NCBI RefSeq assembly: GCF_034057115.1
Contig: NZ_CP139195.1
Coordinates: 2,790,001 to 2,854,000 of the forward strand
Length of the DNA: 64,000 nucleotides
Direction of reading: 5' to 3'
DNA from: Pseudomonas sp. AN-1
Lineage (GTDB): Bacteria; Pseudomonadota; Gammaproteobacteria; Pseudomonadales; Pseudomonadaceae
The position numbers were made by a program, and so were the translations under genes. The notes beneath the pieces are model-generated. The model saw nothing but the letters and a program-made list of their open reading frames with translations. It ran no database searches and was not told where the DNA came from. Below are positions 33,966-41,767 of this stretch, in pieces. Every line of letters begins with the position of its first letter. Position 1 is the first letter of the stretch.

Positions 33966-34836
33966 CCCCGTGATTCTGTTCCGCGAAGCAATGGCCGCCA
34001 CCTTCGGCCCGCTGGACTTCCTGCCGATCCCTGATGGCGAGATTCACCGCTTCCACGTCCCTGGCGACCGCGCCGGCTCGCGCAATGGCGCCTATGCCTT
34101 GTATCTGGATGGCATTGCGTCGGGCTGGTTCGGGAGCTGGAAGATGGGCAGCTGGCAGATCTGGAACAGCCGGCGCCCCGTTGATCACCTAGAGGAGCAG
34201 TTGGTCTCTCAGCGCATTGAGCAGGCTCGTCGCCAACGCGAAGCCGAGCAGCATAAGCGCCAGCAGGCCACCGCCGACGAAGCCTCTGCAATGTGGACTA
34301 CGGCTGCCCCTGCTGCCACCACCCACCCCTACCTGCTCAGCAAGGACTGCCAGCCGCACAACCTGCGCCAGCAGGGAGGCGTTCTGCTGGTACCGCTGTA
34401 CTTGGAACGCCAGCTAGTGAACCTGCAACGCATCCACCCTGACGGCACCAAACGGTTCATGGGCGGCGGCCGTGTGACGGGTGCGTACAGCCCGCTTGGG
34501 GTGCGTCTGGAGCCCGGACAGCACATCTACATCTGCGAGGGCTGGGCAACCGGGGCGACCATCCATGAGTACACCGGCGCTGCCGTCGCCTGTGCTATGA
34601 ACGCCGGCAACCTGCTGCCTGTGGGCGACCGCCTGCGCCTGGCATACCCAGACAACCCGTTGATCATCGCCGGTGACGACGACCGTCAGACCAAGGGTAA
34701 TCCCGGACGTACCGCCGCAGAGCGCGCCGCCCGCGCCCTAGGCTGCGAGCTGATCTTCCCGCCCTGGCGTGGTGACGAGCCGTTGAGCCTGTCCGACTTC
34801 AATGACCTCTACCTGTGGCGGAAGGCCAAAAAATGA
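33958..34836 (+). CDS. Toprim-domain primase-like protein
   Basis: 292 residues. The N-terminal part (to about 90) matches the front of phage/plasmid primases (FHVPGDRAGSRNGAYALYLD, GWFGSWKMG). About 185-280 is a Toprim fold: glutamate in YICEGWATGATIHEYTG, and D-x-D in IIAGDDDRQTKGNPGRTAAE. The zinc-finger seen in larger P4 primases is not evident. It overlaps the HTH gene by eight bases and the DUF927 gene by four, so these act together in replication of the excised element or in priming. Confidence 0.85.
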   Translation: MTDPVILFREAMAATFGPLDFLPIPDGEIHRFHVPGDRAGSRNGAYALYLDGIASGWFGSWKMGSWQIWNSRRPVDHLEEQLVSQRIEQARRQREAEQHKRQQATADEASAMWTTAAPAATTHPYLLSKDCQPHNLRQQGGVLLVPLYLERQLVNLQRIHPDGTKRFMGGGRVTGAYSPLGVRLEPGQHIYICEGWATGATIHEYTGAAVACAMNAGNLLPVGDRLRLAYPDNPLIIAGDDDRQTKGNPGRTAAERAARALGCELIFPPWRGDEPLSLSDFNDLYLWRKAKK

Positions 34837-36590
34837 GCAACAACGCTGATCTGATTCCCGGCAGCATCATCCCTAGCCCCGTTCGGCCCTGTTGGTGCGT
34901 CTATAACCACGAGGTGACCATCGATGGTGTGAAGCTGCGGCCTGGCGTCTGGTTTCATGACATCGCGCAAAGGGGCGATGATGATGAAGACGAAGAAATG
35001 TCAGCGAATACATGGCTGTGCGGCCCGCTGCATGTTGAGGCCATCAGCCGTAACGTGTCGCAAGCCTCGGGCTATGGTTACCTGCTCCATTTTCGAAACA
35101 TCGACGGCAAATGGTTGCAGTGGGTGATGCCTAGCGAAATGCTGGCCGGAAGGCCCGACCCTCTTGTGGCAGCGCTGCTCGACATGGGGCTGGAAATCGA
35201 TCACCGGTCCCGCGCGAAAGTGCAGGGCTACATTGCTAGCCAGAAACCGAAGCGGCGCGTCACCGCCGTCACCACTACTGGCTGGCAGGGTCCGGAGCTG
35301 TTCATCACCCCCTCGGAGAAAATCGGCCAGGGCGATGCCTTCTACCAGGCCGACAGCAACGGCGACGGCAACTACAGTAAGGCCGGCACCCTGGACGGCT
35401 GGCGCGAGGATATCGCAGCCATGATGCCGGGCAATCCCATTCTGCAACTGGCCATCGGCACAGCGCTGGCTGGCCCGCTACTGGCGCCACTGGACATCCA
35501 CACGGGCGGAGGCTTCCACCTGCTGTCGGATAGCTCCAACGGCAAAACGACCGCCGTGCTGTGTGCAGCTTCTGTCTGGGGGCATGGCGCGCGCTTCACT
35601 CTGAAGTGGAAAGCCACCGCCAACGGCTTGGAGGGGATCGCATCGCTTCGCAATGACACCCTTTTGGCCCTGGACGAACTGGGGCTGGCTGACCCGCGTT
35701 ATGTGGGTGATGTGGTGTACAGCGTGGCGGATGGTATCGGCAAGCAACGTGCCGGGCGCACCGGAGCAGCCCGCACCACCAAACGCTGGCGCGTCATGCT
35801 GCTGTCGAGTGGGGAGATCACCTTGGAAACCAAGATGGCTGAGGCCGGAAAGCGCACCCGCGCTGGACAGGATGTGCGCTTGGTCACTGTATCGGCTGGC
35901 CGAAAATTCGGCGCTTGGGACGATCTCCACGGCCACCCAAGCGGCGCCAGCCTGTCCGACGCGCTCACACGCGCCAGCTCCACCTACTACGGTCACGCAG
36001 GTCCCGAGTTTGTCCGCCAACTGATCGCGCACGGCGAGTTCGAGCGGCTGCCGGCCCTGCTGGAAACCATCCGTAAGCGTTTCTCCGCCCGCACCGGCCA
36101 AACGGCCCGCGTGGCCGAACGCTTCGCCATCACCGCTCTAGCCCTAGAGCTAGCTACGGGCTTCGGCCTGCTGCCGTTGGCACAGGGTCAGGGAACCGAA
36201 AACATGGTGGGGCTGTTCGATGAGTGGCAGACGGGGCGCGGTGAAGGCCCGAGTGAAGACCGGCAGATTCTCAAGGCGGTGGCCGACTTCATCGATCGCC
36301 ACGGCGGGAGCCGCTTCCAGTCTGTCAAAGCTGACGCCATCGAGGTGCGCGACCGTGCCGGATACTGGGAGAGCACCAACACTGGGCGTCTGTACCTGTT
36401 CAACCGCAGCGGCCTGGAGGAAGCCACCAAGAGCTTTGAACTGGCCCGCGTAGTGCGCGCCCTAGACAATGTGGGCGCCATCACCAAGAAGCAAGCACCC
36501 GGCAAGTACCAAGCGAAGCGCCGGCTGCCGGATGGCTCAACGCCTTGGTTGTACTTCATCGACCCTGCCCGGCTGGCACCTGACGACTGA
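34833..36590 (+). CDS. DUF927 helicase-like replication protein
   Basis: 585 residues from ATG 34833 (ATGA overlap with the Toprim gene); a slightly longer frame from 34815 is less likely. The DUF927 ATPase core contains a P-loop (SDSSNGKTTAV) and a Walker B-like acidic stretch (LLALDELGLADP), followed by SSGEITLETKMAEAGKRTRAG. The C-terminal domain (ADFIDRHGGSRFQ, YWESTNTGRLYLF) is also typical. DUF927 proteins sit next to Toprim primases in satellites and islands and are taken to be the replicative helicase. The iteron-like 8-mers follow directly. Confidence 0.85.
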   Translation: MSNNADLIPGSIIPSPVRPCWCVYNHEVTIDGVKLRPGVWFHDIAQRGDDDEDEEMSANTWLCGPLHVEAISRNVSQASGYGYLLHFRNIDGKWLQWVMPSEMLAGRPDPLVAALLDMGLEIDHRSRAKVQGYIASQKPKRRVTAVTTTGWQGPELFITPSEKIGQGDAFYQADSNGDGNYSKAGTLDGWREDIAAMMPGNPILQLAIGTALAGPLLAPLDIHTGGGFHLLSDSSNGKTTAVLCAASVWGHGARFTLKWKATANGLEGIASLRNDTLLALDELGLADPRYVGDVVYSVADGIGKQRAGRTGAARTTKRWRVMLLSSGEITLETKMAEAGKRTRAGQDVRLVTVSAGRKFGAWDDLHGHPSGASLSDALTRASSTYYGHAGPEFVRQLIAHGEFERLPALLETIRKRFSARTGQTARVAERFAITALALELATGFGLLPLAQGQGTENMVGLFDEWQTGRGEGPSEDRQILKAVADFIDRHGGSRFQSVKADAIEVRDRAGYWESTNTGRLYLFNRSGLEEATKSFELARVVRALDNVGAITKKQAPGKYQAKRRLPDGSTPWLYFIDPARLAPDD

Positions 36591-36611
36591 GCGAGATTGA
36601 CCGTTTCGAGC

Positions 36612-36784
36612 GTGCCACAGGTGCCACAGCCAAGAGCCACGCGGCTTTCAGCTGTGGCACCCGGCAAGCGAAAACCTGCCACAAGTGCCACAACACCAAC
36701 ACCTGTGGCACTTGTGGCACCTACCAAGAAACCCCGTGCCACAGCTACAGGCCGCGCCATTATTGGCTGTGGCACCTGTGGCAC
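36612..36784. repeat. Iteron-like array, nine copies of an inverted/direct 8-mer
   Basis: GTGCCACA occurs at 36612, 36621, 36685 and 36736, and its reverse complement TGTGGCAC at 36653, 36704, 36713, 36768 and 36777. Three pairs have a 9-base period. All nine are exact. The array lies directly after the DUF927 gene and before the last small gene of the island. This resembles the iteron-type origin and crr regions of P4-like satellites. Confidence 0.65.
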
Positions 36785-36809
36785 GCTAAAACCCCCAAGG
36801 ACACAGCGA

Positions 36810-37106
36810 ATGAGCAAGCTGTTCGAGCTGATCGAAGCGGCCGTACGCCAGATCCCCGCCCAGCAGCCGCCCCCTCTCCCTCCTCCTGAAGAGCTGCGAG
36901 CACTCACCGCAGCAAATGACTCGCAAAGAGCAGTTCAGGCTGCATTGCCAGCCACACAACCCACAAGCGAATCGCGGCACAACGCCTGGACAGTAACTCT
37001 CCACGGCAAGCTGATCTGTCGTATGGTCGGCCAACCCATGACTCGTTCGGAGGCACTGGCGACAGCTCGCTGGCGCTGGCCCGAGGCTGACATTTTGGAG
37101 GATTGA
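36810..37106 (+). CDS. Small island-encoded protein, 98 residues
   Basis: MSKLFELIEAAVRQIPAQQP starts at 36810; the longer frame from 36597 would translate the iteron-like array and is rejected. A Pro-rich middle (PPPLPPPEEL) leads to a conserved-looking C-terminal domain (WTVTLHGKLICRMVGQPMTR, ALATARWRWPEADILED). I have the impression that this domain recurs in integrative elements of pseudomonads next to such primase modules, but I cannot name it. Possible roles are replication accessory or regulatory protein. Confidence 0.55.
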   Translation: MSKLFELIEAAVRQIPAQQPPPLPPPEELRALTAANDSQRAVQAALPATQPTSESRHNAWTVTLHGKLICRMVGQPMTRSEALATARWRWPEADILED

Positions 37107-37173
37107 AACAACTGGAGCGTTATCGCCAGTGCCCGTGATCCCGGTGCTTGGGCACTATGAGACAGACTGGAAA

Positions 37174-37193
37174 CGTAACCCCGGCGTAACCCC
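37174..37193. repeat. Right arm-type repeat of the integrase
   Basis: Exact second copy of the 20-base double GTAACCCC sequence found at 15629-15648, same orientation. It lies 37 bases inside attR. Confidence 0.5.
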
Positions 37194-37204
37194 GAGCCAA
37201 AAAC

Positions 37205-37230
37205 GAAAAAGGCCTGCATCGCTGCAGGCC

Positions 37231-37232
<2 letters not shown>
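37205..37232 (-). terminator. tRNA-Thr terminator
   Basis: On the minus strand AAGGCCTGCA and TGCAGGCCTT form a stem with a GCGA loop, followed by TTTTTCG. It lies just downstream of the CCA end of tRNA-Thr and inside the island side, with a degenerate copy also beside attL. Confidence 0.7.
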
Positions 37233-37316
<84 letters not shown>

Positions 37317-37377
37317 AAGAATGGGTCCGGATTATAGCGACTGAGGCGCCGGAGTAAACCGGAAAATGCCTGAATCT

Positions 37378-38205
37378 TCAGGGTCTTGCGCCATCCCCCG
37401 GAGGCTGGCGGATGAACTGCAGGGCGTGGCGCAGGCTGGCGGGGGACAGCTCGCCCAGGTGGCTGTGGCGCAGACGGCCTGCGGCGTCGTAGAACAGGGT
37501 GGTCGGCAGGGCGCGCGAGCCGGCCAGTTGGCCGAGCTGGTTGCCGCCATCCAGCAGCACGTCCTGACCGTCGATGCCCTGGCGGGCGAGGAAGGCGGCA
37601 ACCTCGGCGGCGCCCTCGCCCTGGTTGACCAGCAGGAAGCGCACGCCGGGCTCGCTCTGCCGCGCGGCCAGCAGCACCGGCATCTCGCGCCGGCACGGCG
37701 GGCACCAGCTGGCCCACAGGTTGATCACCAGCGGCTGGCCGCGCAGTTCGTCGAGCAGCACCGGCCGGCCGGCGAGATCGCGCAGGGTCAGTTCGGGCAG
37801 GCGGCCGGCGCGTTCGAGCTGGTGCAGGGCCAGGCTGGCCCCGCCCCAGACCAGCGCGCCGGCCAGCACTCCGAGCGCCAGCGGGCGGCGCAGCGCGGCG
37901 CGGCGCCAGGCCCGGATCGCGCCGATCAGCAGCGCGCCGAGCACCCCGGGCCAGAGCAGGAAGCCGCCGTCACGGATGTCCAGCGCCTGCCAGGGGGCGG
38001 CGGCGTAGTCGCCCGCGTACTGCAGCACGAAGGCCAGCCGCGCCAGCACGAGGCCGCCGAGCAGCATGGCGAACAGGGTCGGCTCGGGATCGAGGCGCTG
38101 CCGTCGGCCGGCCCACCAGCCGACGGCCCAGGCGGCGGCGAAGGCCAGCAGCAGGAGCAGGTAGCGCACCGGCAGGGCCAGCGGGCCGAGGTCGAGGGTC
38201 AGCAT
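37378..38205 (-). CDS. TlpA-like thiol-disulfide oxidoreductase with Lgt-like membrane domain
   Basis: 275 residues from ATG 38205. The N-terminal half (about 1-130) has several transmembrane helices resembling prolipoprotein diacylglyceryl transferase (YLLLLLAFAAAWAVGWWAGR). The C-terminal half (about 135-275) is a thioredoxin fold with WASWCPPCRREM, the CxxC site of TlpA/DsbE-type reductases, and cis-Pro in ALPTTLFYD. It should act on periplasmic disulfides while anchored in the inner membrane. A start at 38370 would add a non-conserved Arg-rich extension. It is the first backbone gene right of the tRNA. Confidence 0.85.
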   Translation of the reverse strand: MLTLDLGPLALPVRYLLLLLAFAAAWAVGWWAGRRQRLDPEPTLFAMLLGGLVLARLAFVLQYAGDYAAAPWQALDIRDGGFLLWPGVLGALLIGAIRAWRRAALRRPLALGVLAGALVWGGASLALHQLERAGRLPELTLRDLAGRPVLLDELRGQPLVINLWASWCPPCRREMPVLLAARQSEPGVRFLLVNQGEGAAEVAAFLARQGIDGQDVLLDGGNQLGQLAGSRALPTTLFYDAAGRLRHSHLGELSPASLRHALQFIRQPPGDGARP

Positions 38206-38335
38206 CGGTGCTCCGGGGCGGCAGGCGGTGGCATCGGGTATCCTTGTGGCTGGGCGGCGGGCGGCCATCTTCGCCCGCACCACGCAGCGGAGCCAGCCCG
38301 GCGCCGTTACCGGAAATGACCTGCGGAGACCGCGC

Positions 38336-38512
38336 ATGCGCATCCTGCTCACCGGCGGTGCCGGCTTCATCGGCTCGGCGCTGGTGCCCCAGCTGATCCG
38401 TCAGTGCGGAGAAGCGGAGATGTATCTGAGCAATCGCGGCCAACATGCCGAGGTGCTTGCCGAATGCGATCCGGCGCAGCGCTTGGAACACCTGCTGGAG
38501 GAACTGCCGTGA
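38336..38512 (+). pseudogene. Truncated rmlB-like stub (NAD-binding N-terminus only)
   Basis: 58 codons. MRILLTGGAGFIGSALVPQL is the Rossmann start of dTDP-glucose 4,6-dehydratase (RmlB) and related epimerases, but after residue 25 the sequence is unrelated (EAEMYLSNRGQHAEVLAECD) and ends. The catalytic YxxxK and the rest of the roughly 350-residue enzyme are missing. Its TGA overlaps the GTG of rmlC, so translation through the stub probably still feeds rmlC. It may be a deletion scar of the original rmlB-led operon. Confidence 0.65.
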
Positions 38513-39057
38513 AGGCCATCGCCACCGCCCTGGACGGCGTGCTGATCCTCGAACCCAGGGTGTTCGAGGACGCGCGCGGCTGTTTCTTCGAGAGCTGGAA
38601 CGCGCACACCTTCGCCGAGCTGACCGGCATCGCGGCCGAGTTCGTCCAGGACAACCATTCGCTGTCGCACCGCGGCGTGCTGCGCGGCCTGCACTACCAG
38701 CTGCCGCCGGCCGCGCAGGGCAAGCTGGTGCGCGTGGTACAGGGCGCGGTGTTCGACGTGGTGGTCGACCTGCGCCGCGGTTCGAGCACCTTCGGCCGCT
38801 GGCTGGGGATCGAGCTGAGCGCGGCCAACCGCCGCGAGCTGTGGATTCCGCCGGGCTGCGCGCACGGCTTCCTCAGCCTGGCCGACGACACCGTCACCCT
38901 GTACAAGACCACCGCCGGCTACAGTCCGCGGCACGAGCGCTGCATCCGCTGGGACGACCCGGCCCTGGCGATCGCCTGGCCGCTGGCCGCCGCGCCGCTG
39001 CTGTCGCCGCGCGATGCCGAGGGCCTGGCGCTGGCGGATGCCGAGGTGTTCCCGTGA
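38509..39057 (+). CDS. rmlC: dTDP-4-dehydrorhamnose 3,5-epimerase RmlC
   Basis: 182 residues from GTG 38509. The cupin fold matches RmlC: RVFEDARGCFFESWN, FVQDNHSLSHRGVLRGLHYQ, catalytic His in LRGLHYQ, GAVFDVVVDLRRGSSTFGRW, and IPPGCAHGFLSL. It isomerises dTDP-4-keto-6-deoxyglucose at C3 and C5 on the way to dTDP-L-rhamnose. The start overlaps the stub upstream and its stop overlaps rmlD (GTGA), so rmlC and rmlD are one operon. rmlA is not in the window. Confidence 0.93.
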   Translation: MKAIATALDGVLILEPRVFEDARGCFFESWNAHTFAELTGIAAEFVQDNHSLSHRGVLRGLHYQLPPAAQGKLVRVVQGAVFDVVVDLRRGSSTFGRWLGIELSAANRRELWIPPGCAHGFLSLADDTVTLYKTTAGYSPRHERCIRWDDPALAIAWPLAAAPLLSPRDAEGLALADAEVFP

Positions 39058-39923
39058 AGATCCTCCTGCTCGGCGCGCACGGCCAGCTCGGCCGCAGCCT
39101 CGCCCCGCTGCTGGCCAGCTTCGGTGAACTGCAGGCGCTGACCCGCGCCGAACTGGACCTGCACGACCTGCCCGCGCTGCGCCAGTGCCTGCGCCGCGAA
39201 CGGCCGCAGCTGGTGGTCAACGCCGCGGCCTGGACCGCGGTGGAACAGGCCGAAGGCGAGCCGCAGGCGGCCTTCGCCCTCAACGCCGCGGCGCCGGCCG
39301 CGCTGGCCGAGGAGGCGGCGGCGCTCGGCGCCTGGCTGCTGCACTACTCCACCGACTACGTGTTCGACGGCCGCCTAGGCCGGCCCTACCGGGAAACCGA
39401 CGCCTGTGCGCCGCTCAACGTCTACGGCCAGAGCAAGCGGGCCGGCGAGCAGGCCATCGCCGCGGCGGGTGGGCGGCACCTGATCCTGCGCACCAGTTGG
39501 CTGTACAGCCGCCACGGCCGCAACTTCCTGCTGACCATGCAGCGCCTGCTGCGCGAGCGCGCCGAGGTACGGGTGGTCGCCGACCAGTTCGGCAACCCGA
39601 CCAGTTGCGCCGCGCTGGCCGCCGCCAGCCTCGCGCTGGTGGCGCGCATCGCCGCCGGCAATCCCGGCCCCGGCGGCCTGTACCACGCCAGCTGCACCGG
39701 CGGCGCCAGCTGGTACGAGCTGGCCGAGGCGATCGCCGCCGACCTGCGCGCCCGCGGCGAGCCCTGTGCGCGCCTGCTGCCGATCGCCGCCGCCGACTAT
39801 CCCAGCTCGGTGGCGCGCCCGGCCGACTCTCGCCTGGACTGCAGCGCCCTGCAGCGCGACTGGGGCGTGGCGCTGCCCGACTGGCGCACGGCGCTGGCGG
39901 CCTGTCTGGCCGGCCCCGCATAA
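39054..39923 (+). CDS. rmlD: dTDP-4-dehydrorhamnose reductase RmlD
   Basis: 289 residues from GTG 39054. The Rossmann motif is MKILLLGAHGQLGRSLAPLL, STDYVFDG carries the catalytic Thr, YGQSKRAGE the Y-x-x-x-K, and RTSWLYSRHGRNFL is typical of RmlD. It makes dTDP-L-rhamnose with NAD(P)H. It overlaps rmlC by four bases at the start and the DctB-like gene possibly by one to three at the end. It completes the pathway begun by RmlA/B encoded elsewhere. Confidence 0.93.
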   Translation: MKILLLGAHGQLGRSLAPLLASFGELQALTRAELDLHDLPALRQCLRRERPQLVVNAAAWTAVEQAEGEPQAAFALNAAAPAALAEEAAALGAWLLHYSTDYVFDGRLGRPYRETDACAPLNVYGQSKRAGEQAIAAAGGRHLILRTSWLYSRHGRNFLLTMQRLLRERAEVRVVADQFGNPTSCAALAAASLALVARIAAGNPGPGGLYHASCTGGASWYELAEAIAADLRARGEPCARLLPIAAADYPSSVARPADSRLDCSALQRDWGVALPDWRTALAACLAGPA

Positions 39924-39952
39924 TGCCGGCCGATCCACCGCCGAAGGCCGCC

Positions 39953-41767
39953 ATGCTCCGCCCCCTCGACCTGCTGCAGCGTCCGCGCTGGCGCACCCTG
40001 TTCGTCCTCGCCGCCCTGCTCGCCCCGCTGCTGTGGCCGATCGAGCACCTGGCGACCCGCTACTACCGCGAGCGGGTGGCCGGGCAGAGCAGCCAGACCC
40101 TCGAGCTGTACGTGGCCAACCTGCGCGGCACCCTGCGCCGCTACGAGGCGCTGCCGCACATCATGGGCGACCTGCCGGCACTGCGCGCCGCCCTGCGCGC
40201 CCAGGAGGACGCCGACAGCATCAACGCCGCCAACCAGCTGCTGGACCGGGTGCGCCGGCAGAGCGGCGCCGAGGTGATCTACCTGATGAACCCGGCCGGG
40301 CTGACCCTGGCGGCGTCCAACTGGAGCGACTACGACGCCTTCGTCGGCCGCAACTTCGCCTTCCGCCCGTACTTCCGCGAGGCGCTGGCCGGGCGCCTCG
40401 GCCAGTTCTTCGGCCTCGGCACCACCTCCGGCAAGCGCGGCTACTACTTCGCCACCGCGGTGCGCGACGGCCACGAGGTGCTCGGCGCGCTGGTGGTCAA
40501 GATCGACCTCGACCACACCGAGACCCTGCTCGGCTCGACCCCCGAGCAGCTGCTGGTCACCGACGCCAACGGCGTGGTGATCCTCACCTCGCGCCCGGAC
40601 TGGCGCTTCCGCGCCACCCGCGCGCTGAGCGCCGCCGAGCGCGCCGACATCGCCGCCAACCTGCCCTATCCGACCCAGCAGCCGCAGCCGCTGGCGCTCG
40701 CCGAGCACGACTGGCTGCGCCAGAGCCACCTGCTCGCCGAAACCGGCTGGACGGTGAACATCCTCGCCCCGCGCAGCCTGGTCGAGCGCCCGGTGCAGAG
40801 CGTGATGGCCATCGCCACGGCGACCCTGCTGGCGATCCTGCTGCTGCTCGCCGTGTGGCTGCAGCGCCGCCGCCACCTGCTCGAACGCCTGGCCCTCGAC
40901 GCCCGCACCCGCCGCGAACTGGAGCAGCGGGTGGCCGAGCGCACCGAAGACCTGGTGGCACTGACCGAGCGCCTCAAGCAGGAGGTGCTCGAGCGCGAGC
41001 AGGCCCAGCAGGAGCTGGTGCGCGCCCAGGACGAGCTGGTGCAGGCCGGCAAGCTCTCCGCGCTGGGCACCATGAGCGCCAGCATCAGCCACGAGCTCAA
41101 CCAGCCGCTGGCGGCGATCCGCAGCTACGCCGACAACGCCGGCGTGCTGCTCGACCACGGCCGGATCGACGACGCCCGCGGCAACCTCAGGCTGATCAGC
41201 GAGCTGACCGCGCGCATGGCCTCGATCATCAGCCACCTCAAGGCCTTCGCCCGCCGCGACCGCAAGGCGCCGGAGACCGTGGCCCTGCAGCCGGCCCTCG
41301 ACGACGCCCTGGCCCTGCTGGCCAGCCGACGCCGGGCGCTGGAGGTGGAGCTGCTGCGCGACCTGCCCGACGCCACCCTGTGGGTGCAGGCCGGCGAGAC
41401 GCGCCTGCGCCAGGTGCTCGGCAATCTGCTGGCCAACGCCCTCGACTCCCTCGCCGAGCGCGCGCCGCCGCGGCGCCTGTGGCTCAGCGCGCAGACCCTG
41501 GCCGACGGCCGCATCAGCCTGACCCTGCGCGACAACGGCCCGGGCTTCACCGCCGAGGCGCTGGCGCGCGCCCGCGAGCCGTTCTTCACCACCAAGACCA
41601 CCGCCCGCGGCCTCGGCCTGGGCCTCGCCATCTGCGACAGCCTGATCCGCGCCCTCGGCGGCGAGCTGCTGCTGGCCAACCACGACGATGGCGGCGCGCT
41701 GGTCACCCTCAACCTGCTGCCGGCCAGCGCCGGGCCCGGCACCCAGTCCCCGGAGGATCGCCCATGA
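39953..41767 (+). CDS. dctB: C4-dicarboxylate sensor histidine kinase DctB
   Basis: About 604 residues from ATG 39953 (GAAGG ribosome site); ATG 39923, overlapping the rmlD stop, would add ten. TM1 is near residues 10-28. A periplasmic double-PAS/dCACHE sensor region (about 40-280; GRNFAFRPYFREALAG and GTTSGKRGYYFATAV) is followed by TM2 (VMAIATATLLAILLLLAVWL), a coiled coil, HisKA with phosphoacceptor in SASISHELNQPLAAI, and a HATPase with NALDSLAE, DNGPGF and GLGLGLAICDS. The overlapping response regulator and the dctPQM genes that follow define it as DctB, sensing C4-dicarboxylates. Confidence 0.92.
   Translation: MLRPLDLLQRPRWRTLFVLAALLAPLLWPIEHLATRYYRERVAGQSSQTLELYVANLRGTLRRYEALPHIMGDLPALRAALRAQEDADSINAANQLLDRVRRQSGAEVIYLMNPAGLTLAASNWSDYDAFVGRNFAFRPYFREALAGRLGQFFGLGTTSGKRGYYFATAVRDGHEVLGALVVKIDLDHTETLLGSTPEQLLVTDANGVVILTSRPDWRFRATRALSAAERADIAANLPYPTQQPQPLALAEHDWLRQSHLLAETGWTVNILAPRSLVERPVQSVMAIATATLLAILLLLAVWLQRRRHLLERLALDARTRRELEQRVAERTEDLVALTERLKQEVLEREQAQQELVRAQDELVQAGKLSALGTMSASISHELNQPLAAIRSYADNAGVLLDHGRIDDARGNLRLISELTARMASIISHLKAFARRDRKAPETVALQPALDDALALLASRRRALEVELLRDLPDATLWVQAGETRLRQVLGNLLANALDSLAERAPPRRLWLSAQTLADGRISLTLRDNGPGFTAEALARAREPFFTTKTTARGLGLGLAICDSLIRALGGELLLANHDDGGALVTLNLLPASAGPGTQSPEDRP

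Noticed and set aside
36597-36809. N-terminal extension of the last island gene
   Set aside because: It would translate the iteron-like 8-mer array and yields repetitive Pro/Ala/Thr sequence; ATG 36810 is a better start.
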